Assembly: GCA_015661715.1 (NCBI GenBank)
Contig: DQVN01000126.1
Coordinates: forward strand, 1 to 14,044
Direction of reading: 5' to 3'
DNA length: 14,044 bases
Source: Sulfurivirga caldicuralii
Lineage (GTDB): Bacteria; Pseudomonadota; Gammaproteobacteria; Thiomicrospirales; Thiomicrospiraceae
The notes under the pieces were generated by a model. That model ran no database searches, was not told where the DNA came from, and saw only the letters and a list, made by a program, of their open reading frames with translations. The translations under genes and the position numbers were made by a program. Positions within the stretch are counted from its first letter, which is position 1. Each line of letters begins with the position of its first letter. Below are positions 1 through 5,702 of the stretch, in pieces.

Positions 1-500
1 AGGGCTTTGGCCGCTTCAAGACCGAGCAAACCGCCCCCGACCACAACCCCCACTTTCGAGGCTTTGGCCTTGGCCTCAATCATTTCCAGGTCTTCGATGG
101 TGCGATAGACCAGACAGTCTTCCCGGTCATTGCCGTCGATGGGTGGCACAAAGGGTACGGAGCCGGTGGCCATGACCAGCTTGTCATAGCGGATTTCACG
201 CCCTTTTTCGGAATAGACGATCTTCTTGCGCCGGTCAATATCCACCACCGGGTCGCCTAAATAGGCGTGGATGCCGTGTTGTTCATAAAAGCCCGGGGGA
301 ACCAGGGAGAGATCGTCAGCGCTTTTGCCGGAAAAATAGCTGGAGAGATAAACGCGGTCGTAAGCCGGGCGCGGCTCTTCACCGAAAATGTGCACCTCAA
401 AATGGTCCAACAGGTTGGCATCGACCAGTTTTTCCACAAAGTTATGGCCGACCATGCCATTGCCGACCACCACAAGTGTCTGTTTAGTGTGAGTACTCAT
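1..500 (-). CDS. nirB: Assimilatory nitrite reductase large subunit NirB, N-terminal part (cut by left edge)
   Basis: Only the first 166 codons are present; the gene continues beyond base 1. NirB is the cytoplasmic NAD(P)H-dependent nitrite reductase subunit that takes electrons through FAD and Fe-S/siroheme to reduce nitrite to ammonium. The visible part is the FAD/NAD domain: a dinucleotide fold GNGMVG at residues 13-18, the ATGS segment at 111-114 and a second nucleotide-binding motif GGGLLG at 155-160. The start ATG (498-500) lies 2 nt after the stop of the upstream flavoprotein gene, with GAGGA about 9 nt before it, so the two are almost certainly one operon. The siroheme half that would prove NirB is off the window. 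The N-terminus alone could also belong to another flavoprotein of the same fold, but the operon context and the GNGMVG..PAYDRV sequence favour NirB. Confidence 0.85.
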   Translation of the reverse strand, partial: MSTHTKQTLVVVGNGMVGHNFVEKLVDANLLDHFEVHIFGEEPRPAYDRVYLSSYFSGKSADDLSLVPPGFYEQHGIHAYLGDPVVDIDRRKKIVYSEKGREIRYDKLVMATGSVPFVPPIDGNDREDCLVYRTIEDLEMIEAKAKASKVGVVVGGGLLGLEAAKA

Positions 501-502
501 GG

Positions 503-1732
503 TCAGGTTCCTCGTGTTTGATTCAGTTCTTTGCAGTAGCCCTGACCCAATAGTATATTGGGTCTACAGGCTGATATGTCCCGTTTGCTTTTGAGCAGTT
601 CAAAAATAGCGTGACTGTCGTAGGTGTCGCCATACATGACACTACCGGTAATGCGGTTGTCTCTGATGACCAATTTGCGGTAGGCCCGTTGCGCGTGATC
701 CTGCCAGATAATGGATTCTGCGCCTTCTTCTTCACCCAGATAGTCTCCGGCGGAGAACAGGTTGATGCCGGTGACCTTGAGCATGGTGGCAGTGTCTGAA
801 ATGGTGTAGTGTGCATCCTCGCCTGCCAACACCCGGGCAAGTACTTCAGCCTGTTCATACAGGGGTGCCACCAGGCCGAATGTCTGGCCGTCAAACTCGA
901 CACATTCACCCAGTGCATAGATGGATGGATCTGAGGTGCGCATCTGATCATTGACAATAATGCCGCGCTTGACTGACAAGCCGGCCTGTTGCGCCAGATG
1001 CGTATTGGGGCGGATGCCGACGGCCATGACCACCAGATCGGTTTCCAGTTGCTCGCCATCGGCAAATTCAATGGCTTCCACCCGCGTGTCGCCCAAAATG
1101 CGTGCGGTTTGTTTGGGCATGGCAAATTTGAAGCCTTTGGCTTGCAGATCCTGACGTAAGAGTTCAGCCGCCGTGGCATCCAACTGACGCTCTAACAGAG
1201 TTTCCACCAAATGAACCACGGTTACATCCATGCCGCGCTTAATCAACCCATAGGCGGCCTCCAGGCCAAGCAAACCGCCGCCGATCACCGCCGCGCGGGT
1301 ATGCTTGCCGGATGCTTCAATCATTAAATCCACATCGCGGATATCACGAAAGCTGACTACGCCAGGCAGGTCATGCCCGGGTATGGGAAGAATAAAAGGG
1401 TCTGAGCCGGTTGCGATGATCAAAATGTCATAATCTGTCTCATTGCCTTGCGCGTCCCGGATTACTTTTCGTTCCGTGTCAATGGCGACGATGGATATAC
1501 CCGGATGAAAGTGAATGTGATGCTGTTCAAACCAGGCTGGCGGGTGTGTCATGATCTCTGGTAGTTGTTTTTCCCCAGCCAGCACCGGTGAGAGCATGAT
1601 GCGGTTGTATCCGCCCCAGGGCTCTTTACCAAAGACTTCAATTGTATAGTGTTGATCCGCATGTTCGATCAGACGCTCAAGAAAACGCATGCCGGCCATG
1701 CCGGCACCAATCTGCACCAGTTTTTTTTTCAT
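503..1732 (-). CDS. nasC: NasC-like FAD-dependent NAD(P)H oxidoreductase, nitrate assimilation electron transfer
   Basis: A 409-residue flavoprotein of the pyridine nucleotide-disulfide oxidoreductase fold. Seen: FAD motif GAGMAG at residues 9-14, ATGSDPF near residue 106, an NAD(P) motif GGGLLGLEAA in the middle, and a NirB-like C-terminal segment. There is no siroheme or Fe-S reductase domain, so it corresponds to the free-standing 400-450-residue proteins (NasC/NasB types) that deliver electrons from NAD(P)H to the molybdenum nitrate reductase. It resembles the N-terminal part of NirB, which follows 2 nt downstream; the two are evidently paralogous. The start ATG is followed by a run of nine A residues (M-K-K-K) and has no strong Shine-Dalgarno sequence. 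It is divergent from narK across a 309-bp control region. The role as electron donor to nitrate reductase, rather than an accessory nitrite reductase component, is inferred from family and neighbours. Confidence 0.8.
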   Translation of the reverse strand: MKKKLVQIGAGMAGMRFLERLIEHADQHYTIEVFGKEPWGGYNRIMLSPVLAGEKQLPEIMTHPPAWFEQHHIHFHPGISIVAIDTERKVIRDAQGNETDYDILIIATGSDPFILPIPGHDLPGVVSFRDIRDVDLMIEASGKHTRAAVIGGGLLGLEAAYGLIKRGMDVTVVHLVETLLERQLDATAAELLRQDLQAKGFKFAMPKQTARILGDTRVEAIEFADGEQLETDLVVMAVGIRPNTHLAQQAGLSVKRGIIVNDQMRTSDPSIYALGECVEFDGQTFGLVAPLYEQAEVLARVLAGEDAHYTISDTATMLKVTGINLFSAGDYLGEEEGAESIIWQDHAQRAYRKLVIRDNRITGSVMYGDTYDSHAIFELLKSKRDISACRPNILLGQGYCKELNQTRGT

Positions 1733-1763
1733 AAGTGGTTCGTTTCTAAAAAACAGTTTTCAT

Positions 1764-1791
1764 TTGTGAAGCATTCTTTGTGCAATATAAT
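1764..1791 (+). promoter_or_regulatory. Candidate sigma-70-type promoter for narK
   Basis: TTGTGA (1764-1769, four of six matches to the -35 consensus) is separated by 16 nt from a perfect TATAAT (1786-1791). A transcript starting near 1798 would carry a leader of about 240 nt before the narK GTG at 2042. AT-rich sequence yields TATAAT by chance fairly often, so this is a candidate only. Confidence 0.4.
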
Positions 1792-1853
1792 TTTTCTTCT
1801 TTTTAATCAAAAAGTTATGTTGTCTTTTCGGATCTTATATGTCTTTTTTGTCC

Positions 1854-1881
1854 ATTATTGGTGCATGATTGCACCAATAAT
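1854..1881. repeat. Perfect 11-bp inverted repeat with 6-nt spacer (operator or RNA hairpin)
   Basis: ATTATTGGTGC (1854-1864) and GCACCAATAAT (1871-1881) are exact reverse complements around the spacer ATGATT. If read as DNA, it is centred at 1867.5, about 40 bp upstream of a nasC start implied by the minus-strand TATAAG at 1834-1839, the usual place of an activator site. If transcribed in the narK direction, it forms a hairpin with a hexanucleotide loop, the size bound by ANTAR antiterminators such as NasR; the loop has A at position 1 but A, not the usual G, at position 4. The half-sites equal those of NtrC but are in the opposite arrangement. No T-run follows, so it is not a terminator. 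Confidence 0.6.
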
Positions 1882-2041
1882 CATCGCCTGACTGAGCTGC
1901 TTGAGGTAGAGGCAGGATGACAAACTGGTTAACCATTTGAAAATAAAGGTTTTTTATGACGTGGTTTATTTTTTTCTAAAGCGGGGTGCAAAACGGCTTT
2001 GTTTTTATCATTTTATCGTATTGGTGAAGGAGGATTGTTCC

Positions 2042-3322
2042 GTGAGCCTTAAAGCAATCAGACATGAAGGGCATTGGCCAACCCTGTTGGCGGCTTTTCT
2101 CTATTTTGACTTTAGTTTCATGGTGTGGACCATGCTGGGCCCTTTGGCCCCGGAAATCAATGAATCCATGCAGGCCCATCTGGGGCAGGGTATGGATCCC
2201 AACCAGATTGCCACTTTGTTGGCCTTGCCAATTTTATCCGGCGCCTTGTTGCGCATTCTTCTAGGCTTTTCTGTGGATCGGATTGGCGCCAAAAAGACCG
2301 CCTTGATTGCCCAAAGTATTGTCATCACAGCTTTGTTCTACACCTGGTTCAAGGCGGAAACCATCACTTACCATGAATTATTGGTGGTGGCACTGGCGTT
2401 GGGGTTGGCCGGTGCCTCTTTTGCGGTGGCCTTGCCTCAGGCTGGGCAGTGGTACCCGCCTCGTTTGCAGGGGGTGGTATTAGGGCTCGCTGGTGCAGGC
2501 AATATGGGGGTGGTAATTGATTTTCTGTTTGCACCCAAGATTGCGGAACTGTGGGGCTGGCCGGCAGTCTTTCTTATTGGCGGGGTGCTCTCTGTGGTGG
2601 TTTTTGTAGCTTATATGTTCATGGCTAAGGATGCACCGCCAGAGGTCTATCAGCCGCGTCCTAAGAAAGTGCGTGATTATCTGGAGTTGCTCAAGGATAA
2701 AGATACCTGGTGGTTTGCCGGCTTCTATGCGGTCAGCTTTGGTGGATTTGTCGGCTTCGCCAGCTATATGAAAGTGTATCTGATGAACACCTACCCGAGT
2801 GAGATGTCAGCTTTCGGTCAGGCCTGGCTGAATGAGGAGAATGTGTTGGTGGTTGCTGGTTATTTCGGTGCCCTGTGTATCTTTGCCGGGGCCATCTTGC
2901 GTCCGGTCGGAGGCGCGATTGCCGACCGTATGGGGGGTGTGCGTTCCTTGTATATTTTCTTTGGCGCCGTGTTGCTATTGGTCTTGTTCAATGCGGCGTT
3001 TGTGCAGAATTTCTATTTGGCCATTGTCGTATTGTTCTTGATTATGGCTAACCTGGGTATGGCCAATGGCGCTGTATTCCAGCTGGTGCCGCAGCGTTTT
3101 GGTAAGGATATGGGTATTATGACCGGTATAGTAGGAGCTGCTGGCGGATTGGGCGGTACGGCTTTGGTGAAAACCTTGGGTTGGTCTCAGGCCTCTTTTG
3201 GGGATTATGCCGTCGGCTTCTTTATCTTTGCCGGCATGGTGGCCATCGCTCTGATTGGCATCAGCTTGGTGAAAACTCGCTGGCGCACCACCTGGGGTGT
3301 TCATGCAGGGGGTAAAATCTGA
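2042..3322 (+). CDS. narK: NarK/NasA-type nitrate/nitrite transporter (MFS, NNP family)
   Basis: A 426-residue polytopic inner-membrane protein of the major facilitator superfamily, with about 12 hydrophobic segments. Nitrate/nitrite porter features are visible: an arginine in GALLRILLGF (R71) and one in GAILRPVGG (R287), matching the two substrate-binding arginines of E. coli NarK, and glycine-rich nitrate-signature segments GLAGAGNMG (148-156) and GIVGAAGGLGG (362-372). The start is taken as GTG 2042 because AAGGAGG lies at 2027-2033 with 8-nt spacing. An in-frame ATG at 1937 would add 35 poorly related residues (MKIKVFYDVV...) and has no good ribosome site. Its position opposite nasC-nirB points to nitrate uptake for assimilation. 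The transport mode (proton symport, nitrite antiport or both) cannot be told from sequence. A strong terminator follows at 3344-3371. Confidence 0.92.
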   Translation: MSLKAIRHEGHWPTLLAAFLYFDFSFMVWTMLGPLAPEINESMQAHLGQGMDPNQIATLLALPILSGALLRILLGFSVDRIGAKKTALIAQSIVITALFYTWFKAETITYHELLVVALALGLAGASFAVALPQAGQWYPPRLQGVVLGLAGAGNMGVVIDFLFAPKIAELWGWPAVFLIGGVLSVVVFVAYMFMAKDAPPEVYQPRPKKVRDYLELLKDKDTWWFAGFYAVSFGGFVGFASYMKVYLMNTYPSEMSAFGQAWLNEENVLVVAGYFGALCIFAGAILRPVGGAIADRMGGVRSLYIFFGAVLLLVLFNAAFVQNFYLAIVVLFLIMANLGMANGAVFQLVPQRFGKDMGIMTGIVGAAGGLGGTALVKTLGWSQASFGDYAVGFFIFAGMVAIALIGISLVKTRWRTTWGVHAGGKI

Positions 3323-3343
3323 CGCTAAAGTACGCTCACTGTG

Positions 3344-3371
3344 AAAATGCCCCTTTCATGGGGCATTTTTT
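3344..3371 (+). terminator. Rho-independent terminator after narK
   Basis: AAAATGCCCC (3344-3353) pairs perfectly with GGGGCATTTT (3360-3369) around a TTTCAT loop, and the stem runs into T residues to 3371. It lies 21 nt after the narK stop and only 24 nt before the next start, so the downstream kinase gene either depends on read-through or has a promoter within narK. Confidence 0.9.
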
Positions 3372-3395
3372 GTAAGGAGGAAAGGGGGGTGGTTG

Positions 3396-5039
3396 ATGCA
3401 AGATACATTTCAATACTGTGAAGCCTCTGCCGTAGCGCAGGGAAAAACCCATGGTGATGATGCCCACTTGATCACCCGGACAGGTGATGCCTGTCTGGCA
3501 ATCGTATGTGATGGGGTGGGCTCGGCCCGGGCGGGTGCTCAGGCGGCACAGCGAGTGGTTAAATATATGCACAACACCTTTAAGCGCCGCCCTAAGGCGT
3601 GGAGTCTGTGCAAGACGCTGGCGGTGGCGGTAGAGAATATTAACCGTATTCTGTATCGAGAGGGGATGGATGATTTTGAGCGCCCCGAATTTCTCACCAC
3701 CTTGTCCATGGTAGTGGTGGAGGGGGATCAGCTCTGTGGTGTGAATGTAGGGGATAGTCCGGTCTATCTGCTTCGGGATAACACGCTGATTCAGCTTTCC
3801 CGCGCTCATGCGTCGGATCAGCCGGGAATGGAGCATGTGCTCACTCAGGCCATTGGCGCGGCGGAAAGCGTCTCGCCCTACTTCTTTACCGAAACCCTCT
3901 TGCCGGGGGATCGTCTGTTGTTATGCTCCGATGGGCTGACAGCCGTGCTGTCGATGGAGGAGATTCAAAACCTAGCCCATGCCGGTGCCCACGCCCTACT
4001 CAAGCTGGCCCAGCAAAAGACCCACTCCGCACTGCCCGACGATACGACGGTGCTGACCTGTCAGGTGAATGAGATCCATCCGGTTAAGGCGTTGAAGCAA
4101 TTAACCCTGGCGATTCCAGAAAAGCTTAAGGCGGGGGATGTGATTGATGGCTATCAGTTGGTTAAGTCGCTGATCCAGAATGAACGCACCTGGATGGCGG
4201 AGAAGGACGGGGAACGCTTTGTGCTGAAGTTCGCCCCGGTGGAGGCGCGGCGGGATGAGCGGGTGCTGGATGCGTTTGTGCATGAGGCCTGGAGTGCCAA
4301 CCGCATTGAAGGGAAGTTTTTCCCTAAAGCGTGGATTCCTGAGCAGCGGAGCGCGCGCTATTATGTTATGGAATATATTGCTGCCCCATCCCTGCGTTTT
4401 CGTTTGGACACCAAAAACAAACCCTTAAAAGTGGAAGATGCGGTGGAGCTGGGGGTGTTTTTGCTCAAAGCGGAACAGTTCCTGTTGGGGCGAGATCTGG
4501 TGCATGGTGATCTGAAGCCGGAGAATATCCTGTTGGTTCCCAAAGAGCAGAGACGGCAGTATAAGCTGATCGATTTTGGCTCGGTGGTTGAGGTGTTTTC
4601 TACTACAGATCGGGCGGGTACACCCTCTTATCTGGCCCCGGAGCGGTTTACTGGCGCGCCCATTTCAGAATCCACGGAGTTGTTTGCCGTTGGGGTGGTG
4701 CTGTATGAAGCCCTGACACTGCAGTTGCCCTATGGAGAGATTGAGCCTTTTCAGACCCCGCGTTTCAAGCGACCTAAGCCGGTGCGTCAGCTTAACCCCC
4801 ATGTGCCCAATTGGTTGGAAGCGGTCGTGATGCGGGCCATTGAGCTGGATCCGGAACGGCGCTATGAGCATTACTCGGAAATGCTGTTTGATTTGAAGCA
4901 CCCGGAGCGGGTCGCGCCTCATATGGATCCCTCCATGCCGCTATTGGAGCGTGATCCCTTGGCGTTCTACAAGTGGGGATTCTGGGGGCTGTTGCTTTTG
5001 AATATCGTCTTGCTCATTGTGCTTTTTCAGGGGAAATGA
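3396..5039 (+). CDS. Membrane-anchored PP2C phosphatase / Ser-Thr protein kinase fusion
   Basis: A 547-residue two-enzyme protein. Residues 1-235 are a PP2C-type phosphatase: metal-binding aspartate in CDGVGS (D39), GDSPVYLL (D120), LLLCSDGL (D179) and PDDTTVL (D215/D216). Residues about 245-515 are a Hanks-type kinase: ATP lysine in FVLKFAP (K278), catalytic loop HGDLKPENILL (H370, D372, N377), DFG (393-395) and APE (414-416). It ends with one membrane helix (about 524-544), so both enzymes should face the cytoplasm. Oddities: no clear GxGxxG nucleotide loop, HGD in place of HRD, and GDS-P rather than GDS-R. Similar fusions occur beside nitrate transporters in other gammaproteobacteria (from memory, Pseudomonas aeruginosa PA1782 beside PA1783), which suggests a regulatory role in nitrate assimilation; the target is unknown. 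ATG 3396 is preferred over TTG 3393. The stop overlaps the next gene's start (ATGA). Confidence 0.9.
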   Translation: MQDTFQYCEASAVAQGKTHGDDAHLITRTGDACLAIVCDGVGSARAGAQAAQRVVKYMHNTFKRRPKAWSLCKTLAVAVENINRILYREGMDDFERPEFLTTLSMVVVEGDQLCGVNVGDSPVYLLRDNTLIQLSRAHASDQPGMEHVLTQAIGAAESVSPYFFTETLLPGDRLLLCSDGLTAVLSMEEIQNLAHAGAHALLKLAQQKTHSALPDDTTVLTCQVNEIHPVKALKQLTLAIPEKLKAGDVIDGYQLVKSLIQNERTWMAEKDGERFVLKFAPVEARRDERVLDAFVHEAWSANRIEGKFFPKAWIPEQRSARYYVMEYIAAPSLRFRLDTKNKPLKVEDAVELGVFLLKAEQFLLGRDLVHGDLKPENILLVPKEQRRQYKLIDFGSVVEVFSTTDRAGTPSYLAPERFTGAPISESTELFAVGVVLYEALTLQLPYGEIEPFQTPRFKRPKPVRQLNPHVPNWLEAVVMRAIELDPERRYEHYSEMLFDLKHPERVAPHMDPSMPLLERDPLAFYKWGFWGLLLLNIVLLIVLFQGK

Positions 5040-5503
5040 GTCCATTTGCTGGCCTGCGCATTATGGATGAAGCGGATCTGCCTTGGGTGTTTGAGGTGGA
5101 GCGCCAATGTTACCCGCTGCCCTGGTCGCAAGAGGGTTTGGTTAAGGCACTATGTAGTGGCACGGGATTTGTGTTCTGTAATCAAGCGGGGGCGACGCTG
5201 GGCTACTGTTTTGTGCAGGCGGTTGCTGATGAAATCTCCCTGTTGAACTTTACCGTCAAGCCTGAGTATCAAGGGCAGGGCGTGGGGCGCCAGGCGTTGC
5301 AGGCACTGCTCGAACACTTTCAACAGCAGCAGCGCTTTCAGCAACTCTTTCTTGAAGTGCGCGTATCGAACCAGGCGGCATTGCGCTTATATCATTCGGT
5401 AGGCTTCAATGAAATCGGTATGCGGCGCAATTATTATCGCAATGCTGATGGCAGCCGTGAGGATGCGATTATTATGGCCTATACCTTTTGGCCGACGTCT
5501 TAG
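5036..5503 (+). CDS. rimI: RimI-like GNAT N-acetyltransferase (ribosomal protein S18 N-terminal alanine)
   Basis: A 155-residue single-domain GNAT enzyme, close to the usual RimI length. Seen: the acetyl-CoA loop QGQGVG (79-84), LEVRVSNQAALRLYHSVGF (107-124) and MRRNYY. E107 and Y119 have the same 12-residue spacing as the catalytic Glu103 and Tyr115 described for Salmonella RimI. RimI acetylates the N-terminal alanine of ribosomal protein S18. The start ATG (5036-5038) overlaps the stop of the kinase gene, so translation is probably coupled. An in-frame ATG at 4973 would add 21 residues encoded inside the kinase membrane helix and is unlikely. The link with a kinase gene is unusual, since rimI often sits near tsaB or holD; a different protein target is possible. 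Confidence 0.82.
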   Translation: MSPFAGLRIMDEADLPWVFEVERQCYPLPWSQEGLVKALCSGTGFVFCNQAGATLGYCFVQAVADEISLLNFTVKPEYQGQGVGRQALQALLEHFQQQQRFQQLFLEVRVSNQAALRLYHSVGFNEIGMRRNYYRNADGSREDAIIMAYTFWPTS

Positions 5504-5516
5504 TTAAGCCAAAAGG
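5484..5516 (+). repeat. Inverted repeat over the rimI stop codon
   Basis: CCTTTTGGC (5484-5492) and GCCAAAAGG (5508-5516) pair over 9 bp with a 15-nt loop containing the TAG stop. No T-run follows on the plus strand, so it is not a standard terminator; it may stabilise the 3' end of the transcript or be chance. Confidence 0.35.
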
Positions 5517-5656
5517 ATATCTAGCGTCCTATTATTCCACGAGAAACGCTACAAATTCTTGTTCTCCCCTGCCTGATGGGGAAGCGAAGCAGCATGGCGT
5601 ATCTCTAGGGCAGAATAGTAATATCACATATCACAACGGAAAAATTGGCACAGATT

Positions 5657-5687
5657 TAAAACACTGCTGCCCCCAAAGGGGGCAGCA
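5657..5687 (-). terminator. Terminator of the chemoreceptor gene
   Basis: TGCTGCCCCC (5665-5674) pairs with GGGGGCAGCA (5678-5687) around a 3-nt loop, a 10-bp GC-rich stem 15 nt past the chemoreceptor stop. On the minus strand it is followed by GTGTTTTAAA, a short T-run. On the plus strand no T-run follows, though the stem may still slow convergent transcription from rimI. Confidence 0.7.
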
Positions 5688-5702
5688 TATTGAAGGTGTA
5701 AT

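Larger units (their letters stand above)
1733..2041. promoter_or_regulatory. Divergent nasC/narK control region and narK leader
   Basis: This 309-bp stretch has no convincing gene and is clearly richer in A+T than its surroundings. It holds the start region of the leftward nasC-nirB operon and of narK. Contents, left to right: a TTGTGA/TATAAT pair on the plus strand at 1764-1791; a sequence ending in ATCAA at 1797-1810 that resembles half an FNR site; a TATAAG on the minus strand at 1834-1839 that could be a nasC -10 element; the perfect inverted repeat at 1854-1881; a second possible stem pairing 1881-1890 with 1913-1920; and two weak T-rich hairpins (1940-1975 and 1978-2006). Divergent placement implies shared control, presumably by nitrate, nitrite or nitrogen status. 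No regulator gene is visible nearby. Confidence 0.55.

Noticed and set aside
1797-1810. FNR/Anr-like site upstream of narK
   Set aside because: The right half ATCAA is perfect but the left half TTCTT matches poorly, and such half-sites are common in AT-rich DNA; kept only as a remark in the control-region entry.
1859-1874. Possible sigma-54 promoter in the palindrome (TGGTGC...TTGCAC)
   Set aside because: The GG and GC elements are 9 nt apart instead of the required 10 on both strands, and the -24 element has TGGTGC instead of TGGCAC.
1937-2041. N-terminal extension of NarK from ATG 1937
   Set aside because: It has no good ribosome site, while GTG 2042 has AAGGAGG at 8-nt spacing, and the extra 35 residues are unlike the NarK family.
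3336-3836. Open frame (166 codons) on the minus strand opposite the phosphatase domain
   Set aside because: It is antisense to conserved PP2C motifs and would begin inside the kinase/phosphatase gene and end within the narK terminator region.
5504-5702. Possible small RNA or gene between rimI and the chemoreceptor
   Set aside because: Apart from the terminator stem and a short CCCC/GGGG pairing near 5566-5583 I see no promoter-terminator pair or coding potential.
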